In this document: one piece after another, positions 7,483-15,198 of the stretch
Numbering within the stretch: the stretch's first letter is position 1
Layout: every line of letters begins with the position of its first letter
Origin: NS-12 sp045403215
Lineage (GTDB): Bacteria; Nitrospirota; Nitrospiria; Nitrospirales; NS-4
Length of the DNA: 25,098 nucleotides
Assembly (NCBI GenBank): GCA_045403215.1
Contig: JAXIOW010000168.1
Location: 1-25,098 of the forward strand
Reading direction: 5' to 3'
Program-made: the position numbers and the translations under genes
Notes under the pieces: generated by a model
Databases searched by the model: none
Seen by the model: only the letters and a program-made list of their open reading frames with translations
Told to the model about the DNA's origin: nothing

Positions 7483-8345
7483 GCCCGCGGCGTCGGCGGG
7501 TGATGCGCTGCGATGATGTCCCAGGCCTCCTGGGCGGTCTCCGCGTAGTGGAAGAGTTGAAGGTCCGGCGGGCTGATGAGGCCCTCGTCCACGAGCATGG
7601 GCCAGTTGATGAGCCGCTCCCAGTAGGCGCGGCCCATGAGCACTACGATCAAGCCGACCACCTTGCCGGTTTGGAGGAGCGTGAGAGTCTCGAACAATTC
7701 ATCGAGCGTGCCGAACCCGCCCGGAAAGGCCACCAGCGCCTTGGCGCGCAGCAGGAAGTGCATCTTTCTCAGCGCGAAGTACCGGAACTGAAAGCATAGG
7801 GACGGCGTGATGAAGGGATTGGGCCGCTGTTCGTGTGGGAGCGTGATGTTGAAGCCAATGGACTTGGCGCCGACGTCGGCGGCCCCCCGATTGGCCGCCT
7901 CCATGATGCCCGGCCCCCCGCCCGTCACGATCACATGCTCGCGATGACCGTCAACCTGGCAGGTTGACGAGACCAGGCGCCCGAACTCGCGGGCCTGATC
8001 GTAATAAGGCGACAAGGCAAGCTGCCGCCGCGCGGTCTCGACCGCCCGACGCCTGTCAAGATCAGCCGGCTTCTGGGCAAGCGCGGCTTCAGCGCGCGCC
8101 AAGAGCTCGCTTGCCTGTGCGGGCTCGACGAGCCGCGAGCTGCCGAAGACCACGATAGTGGAGCGGATGCCTTCCTCATGCTGGATCAATTCCGGCTTGA
8201 GCAATTCGAGTTGCAGGCGAACCGGCCGGAGTTCGTCGCGATTCAGGAAGTCGGTGTCCTGGTCGGCCCGACGATACGAAGGGGACCGAAGGATTCTTTC
8301 CACGAGCTCGTCGCTGTCGGGAGGACGCTCGCTCACGGGCGGCAT
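7479..8345 (-). CDS. LOG-family (TIGR00730-type) Rossmann-fold protein
   Basis: A 288-residue protein with VTGGGPGIMEAANRGA and AFPGGFGTLDELFETLTL, the two signature motifs of the LOG family (nucleoside-5'-monophosphate phosphoribohydrolases; PGGxGTxxE holds the catalytic residues). In plants and actinobacteria LOG releases cytokinin bases from nucleotides; in most bacteria the substrate is probably an ordinary or damaged nucleotide. The N-terminal 60 residues are an extension typical of the longer bacterial subgroup. The frame is open back to 8495, but residues before 8345 look random, so ATG 8345 is preferred. There is no ribosome site before it; a TATAAT box overlaps the ATG, and GTG 8336 could be a leaderless start. 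It is coupled to the beta-CASP gene. Confidence 0.83.
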   Translation of the reverse strand: MPPVSERPPDSDELVERILRSPSYRRADQDTDFLNRDELRPVRLQLELLKPELIQHEEGIRSTIVVFGSSRLVEPAQASELLARAEAALAQKPADLDRRRAVETARRQLALSPYYDQAREFGRLVSSTCQVDGHREHVIVTGGGPGIMEAANRGAADVGAKSIGFNITLPHEQRPNPFITPSLCFQFRYFALRKMHFLLRAKALVAFPGGFGTLDELFETLTLLQTGKVVGLIVVLMGRAYWERLINWPMLVDEGLISPPDLQLFHYAETAQEAWDIIAAHHPPTPRA

Positions 8346-8349
8346 TATA
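8344..8349 (-). promoter_or_regulatory. Possible -10 box (TATAAT) of the LOG/beta-CASP operon
   Basis: On the minus strand GGGCTATAAT contains a perfect -10 hexamer exactly at the annotated start of the LOG-family gene. No good -35 hexamer was found 16-18 bases upstream. If used, transcription would begin near 8337, next to an in-frame GTG at 8336, giving a leaderless mRNA. Confidence 0.3.
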
Positions 8350-8401
8350 GCCCGAATGATCAAGGAATACCTACCGTGGGAACCGAGCAGAGTGTGGCGT
8401 T

Positions 8402-8426
8402 CTGCATCAACGCGGCGGCGATGCAG
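8402..8426. promoter_or_regulatory. Inverted repeat, candidate activator-binding site for hsp20
   Basis: CTGCATC at 8402-8408 and GATGCAG at 8420-8426 form a perfect 7-base inverted repeat with an 11-base spacer. Its centre lies about 105 bases upstream of the transcription start predicted from the sigma-54 site at 8495. That is the usual distance for dimeric enhancer-binding proteins. A second smaller repeat (GCAGC-TGG-GCTGC, 8441-8453) lies between them. Confidence 0.45.
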
Positions 8427-8494
8427 TGTGGTCTTTGTCGGCAGCTGGGCTGCACCAGGTGGCGTTATTATTTGATTTGCCTTGCGATATCCCA

Positions 8495-8510
8495 TGGCAT
8501 GCCGTTTGCC
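8495..8510 (+). promoter_or_regulatory. Sigma-54 (RpoN) promoter of the hsp20 operon
   Basis: TGGCATGCCGTTTGCC matches the sigma-54 consensus at 10 of 12 defined positions with correct GG-N10-GC spacing (GG at 8496-8497, GC at 8508-8509). It predicts a start near 8521 and a leader of about 70 bases to the hsp20 ATG. Because hsp20 is followed by five tightly packed genes, this promoter may drive the whole 8591-15128 run. Confidence 0.7.
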
Positions 8511-8526
8511 AAACTTTCCTGTAGGC

Positions 8527-8545
8527 GTGGGCTGGTCACGCCCAC
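8527..8545 (+). other. Hairpin at the 5' end of the hsp20 leader
   Basis: GTGGGC (8527-8532) and GCCCAC (8540-8545) can pair around a 7-base loop, within the first bases of the mRNA predicted from the sigma-54 promoter. It may stabilise the leader. It does not sequester the ribosome site AAGGAGGT, so it is not an obvious thermometer. Confidence 0.35.
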
Positions 8546-8590
8546 TGATAGGGGCGAACCGGAACGATCAATAACTAAGGAGGTGTTGTC

Positions 8591-9046
8591 ATGCAAGCGT
8601 TAACCACATGGGATCCGTTCAAGGAGCTGGATGAGATGCAAAGGCGGCTGGCCACGATCTTCGGCCGGGCGCCCGTCCGCAAGGACAGCGAGAGAGAAGA
8701 GGCCATGACGGTGGCCGAATGGGCGCCGCTGGTGGACATCACGGAGGACGACAAGGAGTACCTCATCAAGGCCGAGCTGCCCGAGGTCAAGAAAGACGAC
8801 GTTAAGGTATCGGTCCAGGACGGCGTGCTTACGATCTCGGGCGAGCGGAAGTACGAGAAAGAGGAGAAAGGCAAGAAGTACCACCGGATCGAACGGGCTT
8901 ATGGGAGCTTCGCCCGGAGCTTCACCCTTCCCGATGATGCCGATGCAGAGAAGGTGGCTGGCGACTTCAAGGACGGGGTGCTGAAAGTCCACGTGCCGAA
9001 ATCCGAGAAGGCGAAGCCGAAGAAGGTCGAGGTCAAGGTCGGCTGA
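8591..9046 (+). CDS. Hsp20/alpha-crystallin small heat-shock protein
   Basis: A 151-residue small heat-shock protein. The N-terminal arm (WDPFKELDEMQRRL) is typical, the alpha-crystallin domain spans about 45-140 with VDITEDDKEYLIKAELP and the conserved strand end FKDGVLKVHVPK, and it ends in a short lysine-rich tail. These ATP-independent holdases form oligomers and keep unfolded proteins soluble. A very good ribosome site, TAAGGAGGTG, precedes the ATG. No CIRCE element or sigma-32 promoter was seen; instead a sigma-54 site lies upstream, which is unusual for this family. It is followed after 12 bases by the APH-fold gene. Confidence 0.95.
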   Translation: MQALTTWDPFKELDEMQRRLATIFGRAPVRKDSEREEAMTVAEWAPLVDITEDDKEYLIKAELPEVKKDDVKVSVQDGVLTISGERKYEKEEKGKKYHRIERAYGSFARSFTLPDDADAEKVAGDFKDGVLKVHVPKSEKAKPKKVEVKVG

Positions 9047-9058
9047 AAGCGTCGTGAG

Positions 9059-10240
9059 ATGCACATCTCCAAACAGGCACTCGAACGGTACCTCCAGGAC
9101 CAATGGGGACCGGATGCGACGGTCCGTTCGTTCGGGCGGATCGGGGATGTGCAGTCCCGCCGTGTCCTGAAAGGATTCGGCTACGGCTCTCCGGTTATGA
9201 TCGAGGCGCGGAGTAGAGGTCGCGCGCGGCGCATGGTGTTGGAAACGATGCGCCCGGGCCCGCACGGACACGAGCACATGGCCGACCGGGCGCACGCCAT
9301 GCTGTGGGACTACGCGACGTACAATAGCCTGCCTCGCCACGTGCGGGCGTTGGATGTCGGGGCCTTCACGCCGCGAGGCCAGCTCCGCTCCGTCGCCGAC
9401 GCGCGCGAGTTTTTCCTGCTGTCTGAGTTTGTCGAGGGTGAGGAGTACCAGCGGGACCTGGCCAGGATCGCGCGGACGGGAAAACTGGAGCGGCAGGACC
9501 TAGCCCGCGCGAGGGCCCTCGCTGATTACCTCGTTGAGATCCACGGCACCAAAAAACGCGCTCCCGGGTTGTACCGGCGGGCGCTGCGGGACCTGATCGG
9601 TCACGGCGAGTGCCTGATGGGCGTCGTGGACAGTTATCCCATATTCTCACCCGCCCACCCCAGGCGCCATCTCACCCGCCCGCCCCGAGCCAGCCGAGAC
9701 AGGCTCTTGGCCCGTGGGACGCGCCCCTTCCCGGTCAACTTCATCACGCCCGCCTTGTTGGAGTCGATCGAGCGGCGGTGCAACGCCTGGCGCTGGCGGC
9801 TGCGCGATAAGACGGGCCGGCTCTCCCAGGTGCACGGGGACTACCATCCCTGGAATGTCCTCTTCCGCAAGGGGACGGATTTTTCGGTGCTGGATCGGTC
9901 CCGGGCCGAGTGGGGCGAGCCGGCAGACGATGTGACGTCGATGGCGATCAACTACCTGTTTTTTTCCCTCCGTCGCTGGGGTGACTTGCGTGGGCCCTTC
10001 GAACGGTTGTTCAGGCTGTTCTGGGACCGGTATCTCGAAGGCACATCCGATCTGGACATCCTGGAGGCCGCGCCGCCGTTCTTTGCTTTTCGAGGGCTCG
10101 TGATCGCCAGCCCGGTCTGGTATCCCACCCTGGACCTCCGTGTCCGCCGCTCGCTGTTCGCCTTCATTGGGAACGTGCTCGACCAGCCGCGGTTCGATCC
10201 GGCGCGGGTCAACGAGTACTTGAAGGGAGCGCCCTCATGA
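9059..10240 (+). CDS. Aminoglycoside phosphotransferase (APH)-fold kinase-like protein
   Basis: A 393-residue protein with the APH/choline-kinase fold. The catalytic loop QVHGDYHPWNVLF (about residues 258-270) supplies the Asp and Asn of HGDxHxxN, and the downstream FSVLDRS holds the metal-binding Asp equivalent of DFG. GEPADDVTSMAINY follows as in the family. It transfers phosphate from ATP to a small-molecule hydroxyl; nothing indicates antibiotic resistance. It is coupled by ATGA to an APS-kinase-like gene, recalling proteins in which an APH domain and a P-loop kinase are fused. An arginine/proline-rich insertion (about 200-220) is not typical. ATG 9059 has only a weak GTGAG ribosome site, consistent with coupling to hsp20. 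Confidence 0.75.
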   Translation: MHISKQALERYLQDQWGPDATVRSFGRIGDVQSRRVLKGFGYGSPVMIEARSRGRARRMVLETMRPGPHGHEHMADRAHAMLWDYATYNSLPRHVRALDVGAFTPRGQLRSVADAREFFLLSEFVEGEEYQRDLARIARTGKLERQDLARARALADYLVEIHGTKKRAPGLYRRALRDLIGHGECLMGVVDSYPIFSPAHPRRHLTRPPRASRDRLLARGTRPFPVNFITPALLESIERRCNAWRWRLRDKTGRLSQVHGDYHPWNVLFRKGTDFSVLDRSRAEWGEPADDVTSMAINYLFFSLRRWGDLRGPFERLFRLFWDRYLEGTSDLDILEAAPPFFAFRGLVIASPVWYPTLDLRVRRSLFAFIGNVLDQPRFDPARVNEYLKGAPS

Positions 10241-10794
10241 GTCAGGCCTTCGCCGTTTGGTTGACCGGCCTGCCGGCCTCCGGCAAGAGCACCATCGCCC
10301 GCGAGTTGAGCGCTGCCCTGGCGGAGGCCGGGCTGGCGATCGAAATCCTGGAGTCCGATGCGATGCGGCGTGTGATCACGCCCACCCCTACGTACTTTCG
10401 GGAGGAGCGGGACCTCTTTTACCGCGCCCTAGCGTTTTGCGGCAGCCGGTTGGTGGCGCACGGGGTGCCGGTGATCTTTGATGCGACCGCTAACCGCCGA
10501 GAATACCGGGATCTGGCGCGGACTCTGATCCCGCATTTCGTCGAGGTCGCGATCGTGTGCCCGCTGGAGGTCTGCCAACACCGGGACCTCAAGGGAACGT
10601 ACCGCAAGGCGGTCGAGGGTGTGAGCCAGACAGTCCCGGGGCTGCAGGAACAGTACGAGCCGCCGCTCCAGCCGGAGGTTGTGATTGACACGACACGGCT
10701 CAGCCCGAAGTCGGCAGCCCAACGGGTGATGGAGGCTTTGCGCATTCGCGGCTACCTGGTGGAGGCACGCGACATCCAAGAGACGTCCCCATGA
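10237..10794 (+). CDS. Adenylylsulfate (APS) kinase-like P-loop kinase
   Basis: A 185-residue P-loop kinase. The Walker A GLPASGKSTIA is at about residues 10-20; PLEVCQHRDLKGTYRKA and the later YEPPLQPEVVIDT closely follow the CysC pattern of APS kinase, which makes PAPS from APS and ATP. However, the DGDNVR substrate motif reads ESDAMRR here, and FISPFR reads FDATANR, so a different substrate is possible. ATGA overlaps link it to the APH-like gene before and the ribonucleotide reductase after. A CysQ-like PAP phosphatase is encoded at 20333, which would make sense if this enzyme does form PAPS. Confidence 0.72.
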   Translation: MSQAFAVWLTGLPASGKSTIARELSAALAEAGLAIEILESDAMRRVITPTPTYFREERDLFYRALAFCGSRLVAHGVPVIFDATANRREYRDLARTLIPHFVEVAIVCPLEVCQHRDLKGTYRKAVEGVSQTVPGLQEQYEPPLQPEVVIDTTRLSPKSAAQRVMEALRIRGYLVEARDIQETSP

Positions 10795-12554
10795 AACCCG
10801 CCCCTGGCTCCCGTCTGTCGCCCAATGCGCGGACCGTCCTGCGGATCCGATACCTCAAGAAGAACGCGGCCGGACAGCCGGTGGAGACGCCGGCACAGAT
10901 GTTCCGGCGGGTTGCCTGGAACATCGCCGAGGCGGAGTCTCTCTACGGTGCTACCCACCCGCGCCGTTCTCTGGTCGCGCAGACATTCTTTGACTTGATG
11001 AGCCGGCTCGAGTTTCTCCCCAATTCGCCGACCCTCATGAACGCGGGGCGGGATCTGCAGCAGCTCTCCGCCTGTTTCGTCCTCCCGGTCGAGGACTCGC
11101 TCGCATCTATCTTCGACGCCGTCAAGCACCAGGCCCTCATTCACCAGTCCGGTGGGGGAACCGGCTTCTCGTTCAGTCACCTGCGCCCCAAGAACGATCC
11201 CGTGGCGACCACCAGCGGCATCGCCTCCGGGCCGGTGTCTTTCATGCGGATCTTCAACAAGACGACCGAAGTCATCAAGCAGGGCGGGGCCCGCCGTGGG
11301 GCTAACATGGGGGTCCTGCGGGTGGATCACCCCGACATCCTGGAGTTCATCGACGTCAAGCGCAACCCGGAGGAATTGACGAATTTCAATCTCTCGGTCG
11401 GCCTGACCGACGCGTTCATGCGCGCCTTGGAACGGCGCCGACCCTACGAGCTTGTCAATCCCCGGACCGGCCGTCGCGTCGTTCGCCTTGAGGCCGGCGA
11501 GGTGTTCGAGCGCATCGTCGCCGCGGCTTGGCGGACGGGGGAACCGGGCGTGCTCTTCCTGGGCACGATAAACGCCCAGAACCCCACGCCGCGTCTCGGA
11601 CAGATCGAAGCGACGAACCCCTGCGGCGAGCAGCCCCTGCTCCCATACGAATCCTGCAACCTGGGCTCGATCGACCTGGGACGATTCGTGACCGGCTTTC
11701 CCAGGCAGCCCCGGATCGAGATTGAGCGGTTGGGCGAGTGCGTCCGCACAGCCGTTCGATTTCTCGATGATGTGATCGACATGAACCGGTACCCGTTGCC
11801 GGAAATCGAAGCCATCACCAAAGGCAATCGCAAGATCGGGTTGGGCGTGATGGGATTTGCCGATCTCCTGATCAAGCTGAAGATCCCCTACGAGTCGGCC
11901 GAGGCCGTGACCACCGGGAAGAATGTCATGCGGTTTGTCCGGGAGCAGGCCCGCGCCGCCTCCGCCGAGCTGGCCAGCGAACGAGGCGTATTTCCCAACT
12001 GGACGGGGAGCCGACATGAGTCGGATGGACGCAGGCTGCGCAACGCTACCGTGACCACAATCGCGCCGACCGGCACGATCAGCATCATCGCCGACTGCTC
12101 CCCGGGCATCGAGCCGCTCTACGGCGTGTGTTTCACGCGGCACGTTCTGGAAGATGTGCGGTTGACGACGGTCCATCCGCTGTTCGGCGAGCTGGTTCGC
12201 TCCGTTGGGCTTAAGCCGGAGCGGCTAGTCCGGCGCGTCGCCGCGGACGTGTCGATCCAGGACATTCGCGAGGTCCCGGCGGACCTCCGCGCCCTGTTCC
12301 GCACAGCCCATGACATCACGCCCGAGCAGCACGTGCGGATGCAGGCGGTCTTTCAGGAGTACAGCGACAGCGGCGTCTCGAAAACGATCAATCTGTCCAC
12401 GACCGCGTCGAAAAAGGATGTCGCCGAGGCGTTTCTCCTGGCCTATCGGCTGGGCTGCAAAGGCGTGACGGTGTTTCGAACGGGCAGCCGGGAGAAGCAG
12501 GTGCTGACCTGTTCAGCCTGCCCCGCCCCACCGCCGCTCGCAAAAGGAGTCTGA
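10791..12554 (+). CDS. nrdJ: Class II (adenosylcobalamin-dependent) ribonucleotide reductase
   Basis: A 587-residue reductase that reduces ribonucleotides to deoxyribonucleotides without needing oxygen. Seen: PNSPTLMNAGRDLQQLSACF, GGGTGFSFSHLRP, and NPCGEQPLLPYESCNLGSIDL, in which Asn276, Cys278 and Glu280 correspond to the catalytic N-x-C-x-E radical triad. TIAPTGTISIIADCSPGIEP and SKTINL are further class II signatures, and the C-terminal CSAC pair is the likely shuttle for reduction by thioredoxin. The length fits the compact NrdJ form without large insertions. No NrdB-type subunit is nearby, as expected for a B12 enzyme. It is coupled to the APS-kinase-like gene by ATGA, and the next gene starts 1 base after its stop. 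Confidence 0.9.
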   Translation: MKPAPGSRLSPNARTVLRIRYLKKNAAGQPVETPAQMFRRVAWNIAEAESLYGATHPRRSLVAQTFFDLMSRLEFLPNSPTLMNAGRDLQQLSACFVLPVEDSLASIFDAVKHQALIHQSGGGTGFSFSHLRPKNDPVATTSGIASGPVSFMRIFNKTTEVIKQGGARRGANMGVLRVDHPDILEFIDVKRNPEELTNFNLSVGLTDAFMRALERRRPYELVNPRTGRRVVRLEAGEVFERIVAAAWRTGEPGVLFLGTINAQNPTPRLGQIEATNPCGEQPLLPYESCNLGSIDLGRFVTGFPRQPRIEIERLGECVRTAVRFLDDVIDMNRYPLPEIEAITKGNRKIGLGVMGFADLLIKLKIPYESAEAVTTGKNVMRFVREQARAASAELASERGVFPNWTGSRHESDGRRLRNATVTTIAPTGTISIIADCSPGIEPLYGVCFTRHVLEDVRLTTVHPLFGELVRSVGLKPERLVRRVAADVSIQDIREVPADLRALFRTAHDITPEQHVRMQAVFQEYSDSGVSKTINLSTTASKKDVAEAFLLAYRLGCKGVTVFRTGSREKQVLTCSACPAPPPLAKGV

Positions 12555-12555
12555 A

Positions 12556-13896
12556 ATGGAACAAGGCGAGAGCAAACGCCTCGAAATCGTGGAAGAGGGT
12601 CAGACGGGCCAGGCGTCGGACCTCCGTGGGTCCGGTCAGACGCTCCCGGTGAAAGTTGAAGGCCCGAAGTTACCTCCGGGTCCGACAATCGGCGAGCCGC
12701 CTCCTCGAAGGAGCGTCCGGTGGAGGCTTTTGCTCACGGTCCTGATCACGACGGCTGCCGCCGCCGGCGCCGCCTACTGGTACTGGCAGTCGGCCGGCGC
12801 ACCCCCGGTCCGCTATAAAACGGTTCGCGTGGACCGTGGCCCGGTCACGGCTCTGGTGACCGCGACCGGCACCGTAAACCCTGTCATCTCGGTTCAGGTC
12901 GGCAGTCAGGTCTCCGGCATCATCCAATCGCTCTACGCGGACTACAACTCGGTGGTGAAACAGGGCCAGGTGATCGCCCAGGTCGATCCGGAGCCGTTTC
13001 GGGCCAAAGTGGATCAGTCCCGCGCCAACCTGAGAGTGGCCCGCGGCAATCTCTCCAAGGCCAAGACGGCCCTGGCTCAGCGCAAGCTCGAACTGGACCG
13101 CATGGCCGAGTTGCATAGCCAGGAATTTGTGGCGCGAGCCGACCTCGATCTGGCACGGACCAATTACCAAGATGCGCTGGAGCAGGTGGGAGTCAGCCAG
13201 GACCAAATGGAGCAGGCGCGGGCAGCGCTGGCGTCCGCCGCGCTGGATCTGGCGCACACCACGATCTATTCTCCTGTGAACGGCATCGTCGTATCGCGGA
13301 ACGTGGACGTCGGCCAGACCGTGGCGGCCAGCCTGCAGGCGCCGACGCTCTTCATCATCGCTCAGGATCTGACCAAAATGCAGGTGGACGCCAACGTGAG
13401 CGAGTCGGACATCGGCGGCATTACCGAAGGCAAGGAGGCGGAGTTCACGGTGGACGCCTATCCAAACCAGCCGTTCAAAGGCACGGTCGTGCAGGTGCGG
13501 AACGCGCCGATCAGCATCCAGAACGTGGTCACCTATGACGTGGTGATTGGTGCTGACAACCGGGACCTCAAGCTCAAGCCGGGGATGACCGCGAACGTCA
13601 CGATCGTGCGGGCGCGGAAAGAGCAGACGCTGCGGGTGTCGAGCGCCGCGCTGCGGTTCAAGCTGCCGGGGACGCCGACGGAGCGGAAAAAGATCGCGGT
13701 CTGGGTGCTGGACCCTGCTGGCATACCGCGTGCGGTGCCGATCAAGCCCGGCATCTCGGATGCGACCTACACGGAAGTGGTGGAAGGCGACGTGCGGGAA
13801 GGTGATGCGGCGATCATCGGCATGGAGTCCGCCGAAGGCTCGGCCCGAAAGGACTTGCCGCCGGGCTTCGGTGTCGGCCCGAAGGGGATACGATGA
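12556..13896 (+). CDS. MacA/HlyD-type periplasmic adaptor protein
   Basis: A 446-residue membrane-fusion protein. After a polar cytosolic segment of about 55 residues comes one membrane anchor (about 57-77), then the barrel-sandwich lipoyl half (VSVQVGSQVSGIIQSLY), a coiled-coil hairpin (about 145-235, with AKTALAQRKLELDRM), the second lipoyl half (TTIYSPVNGIVVSRNVDVG) and a beta-barrel/membrane-proximal domain. Such proteins bridge an inner-membrane pump to an outer-membrane channel. AAAAGGAG just before the nrdJ stop serves the ATG at 12556. It overlaps the permease gene by ATGA, so the two form a MacAB-like pair; no outer-membrane TolC homologue is in the window. Confidence 0.9.
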   Translation: MEQGESKRLEIVEEGQTGQASDLRGSGQTLPVKVEGPKLPPGPTIGEPPPRRSVRWRLLLTVLITTAAAAGAAYWYWQSAGAPPVRYKTVRVDRGPVTALVTATGTVNPVISVQVGSQVSGIIQSLYADYNSVVKQGQVIAQVDPEPFRAKVDQSRANLRVARGNLSKAKTALAQRKLELDRMAELHSQEFVARADLDLARTNYQDALEQVGVSQDQMEQARAALASAALDLAHTTIYSPVNGIVVSRNVDVGQTVAASLQAPTLFIIAQDLTKMQVDANVSESDIGGITEGKEAEFTVDAYPNQPFKGTVVQVRNAPISIQNVVTYDVVIGADNRDLKLKPGMTANVTIVRARKEQTLRVSSAALRFKLPGTPTERKKIAVWVLDPAGIPRAVPIKPGISDATYTEVVEGDVREGDAAIIGMESAEGSARKDLPPGFGVGPKGIR

Positions 13897-15128
13897 TCAG
13901 TTTCCTCCTCATGACCGTCCAGCAAGCGCTTCGCATTTTGGGACGCAACCGCTTGCGGTCGGCGCTCACCATGCTCGGCATCATTATCGGCGTGGGGGCG
14001 GTGGTGGCGATGGTCAGTCTCGGGCAGGGGGCCAGCGTGTCGGTCCAAGCCCAGATTGCCAGTATCGGGACGAACGTCCTCATCGTCATTCCCGGCTCCA
14101 TGACGGTCAGCGGCGTCAGGGGCGGGCTCGGCGGCATGTCCACGCTCACGGTGGAGGATGCCAAGGACATCGGACAGAAGGTCTCAGGCGTCGCCACCGT
14201 GTCCTACGCGATCCGCGACGTGCTCCAGATTGTCCACGAGAACAAGAATTGGCGCACTCCGGTCGTCGGCACGACCACCGAGTTCCCGGTCGTCCGTGAG
14301 TGGCCGGTGACGGAAGGGACGTTCTTCACGCAGTCGGATGAGGACACGGCGGCGAAAGTGGCGGTGCTCGGGAAGACCGTCGCGGACAACCTGTTCGAAC
14401 GAGGCGAGGAGATCATCGGGGCCCAGATCCGCATCAAGAACGTGCCGCTGCGCGTCCTCGGCGTGCTCGCGACGAAGGGCCAGACCTTCATGGGCCAGGA
14501 CCAGGATGACGTCATCGTCATCCCGTTCTCGACGGCCGAGCGCAAGGTGCTGGGCACGAAATTCCTCGGGACGGTCGGCATCATCTTCCTAACCGCCGAA
14601 CGTGCAGACCAGATACCCAGCGCGGTGGACGAGATCAGGGATCTCCTGAGGGTGCGGCACCATATTCAGCCGGGGCAGGACGACGACTTCACGATTCGCA
14701 CCATGGACGACATCGCCCAGGCCTCGGCCGGGGCCAACCGGACGATGATGCTGATGCTGCTCAGCATCGCGTCGATCTCGCTGGTGGTCGGGGGCATCGG
14801 CATCATGAACATCATGTTCGTGTCTGTGGTGGAGCGCACGCGAGAGATCGGTCTCCGGATGGCCGTGGGTGCCAAGCGCTGGCAGATCTTGTTACAGTTC
14901 CTGGTCGAGTCGGTCATCCTCAGCACGATCGGAGGGATCGCCGGGATCGTGGCGGGCATGGTAGGCGCGCGCCTGGTATCCTCCATCGCCGGGTGGCCCG
15001 CCATCTTCGCGCCGCAGGCCGTCGTGATTGCATTCATGTTCTCCTTCATGGTCGGGGTGTTCTTTGGCCTCTATCCAGCCAACAAGGCGTCCAGGCTCAA
15101 CCCGATCGAGGCGTTGCGGTATGAGTGA
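13893..15128 (+). CDS. MacB-type ABC transporter permease (FtsX family), no ATPase domain
   Basis: A 411-residue permease: one N-terminal membrane segment (about 20-42, with RNRLRSALTMLGIIIGVGAVV), a large periplasmic MacB-type core domain (to about 280), and three C-terminal segments of the FtsX domain (with ERTREIGLRMAVGAKR and ending NPIEALRYE). It would act with the preceding adaptor in mechanotransmission-type export. Canonical MacB has an N-terminal ATPase; in split systems a separate ATPase gene sits between adaptor and permease. Here the adaptor and permease overlap directly, and no ABC ATPase is encoded anywhere in the window. Start ATG 13893 is fixed by the ATGA overlap. Confidence 0.9.
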   Translation: MISFLLMTVQQALRILGRNRLRSALTMLGIIIGVGAVVAMVSLGQGASVSVQAQIASIGTNVLIVIPGSMTVSGVRGGLGGMSTLTVEDAKDIGQKVSGVATVSYAIRDVLQIVHENKNWRTPVVGTTTEFPVVREWPVTEGTFFTQSDEDTAAKVAVLGKTVADNLFERGEEIIGAQIRIKNVPLRVLGVLATKGQTFMGQDQDDVIVIPFSTAERKVLGTKFLGTVGIIFLTAERADQIPSAVDEIRDLLRVRHHIQPGQDDDFTIRTMDDIAQASAGANRTMMLMLLSIASISLVVGGIGIMNIMFVSVVERTREIGLRMAVGAKRWQILLQFLVESVILSTIGGIAGIVAGMVGARLVSSIAGWPAIFAPQAVVIAFMFSFMVGVFFGLYPANKASRLNPIEALRYE

Positions 15129-15198
15129 CATGGATCATCATCATTCTCATCGCCGTCTCGTTTTTCCGGGCGTAACTAGCCACTAAGGGGGTGACCGC

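Noticed and set aside
5998..7503. A 501-codon open frame on the plus strand
   Set aside because: It lies wholly antisense to the beta-CASP gene with its clear motifs; its translation is arginine-, glycine- and histidine-rich without domain signatures, as expected of a GC-rich shadow frame.
9059..10240. Aminoglycoside resistance gene
   Set aside because: The APH fold is shared by many metabolic kinases, the gene sits inside a stress/metabolism operon, and no resistance or mobile-element context is present.
10752..12176. A 474-codon open frame on the minus strand
   Set aside because: It is antisense to nrdJ, whose catalytic motifs are intact; low-complexity composition and no ribosome site.
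15130..15186. An 18-codon histidine-rich ORF (MDHHHSHRRLVFPGVTSH) between the permease and site-2 protease genes
   Set aside because: No ribosome site of its own beyond possible coupling to the permease stop, and too short to separate from chance.
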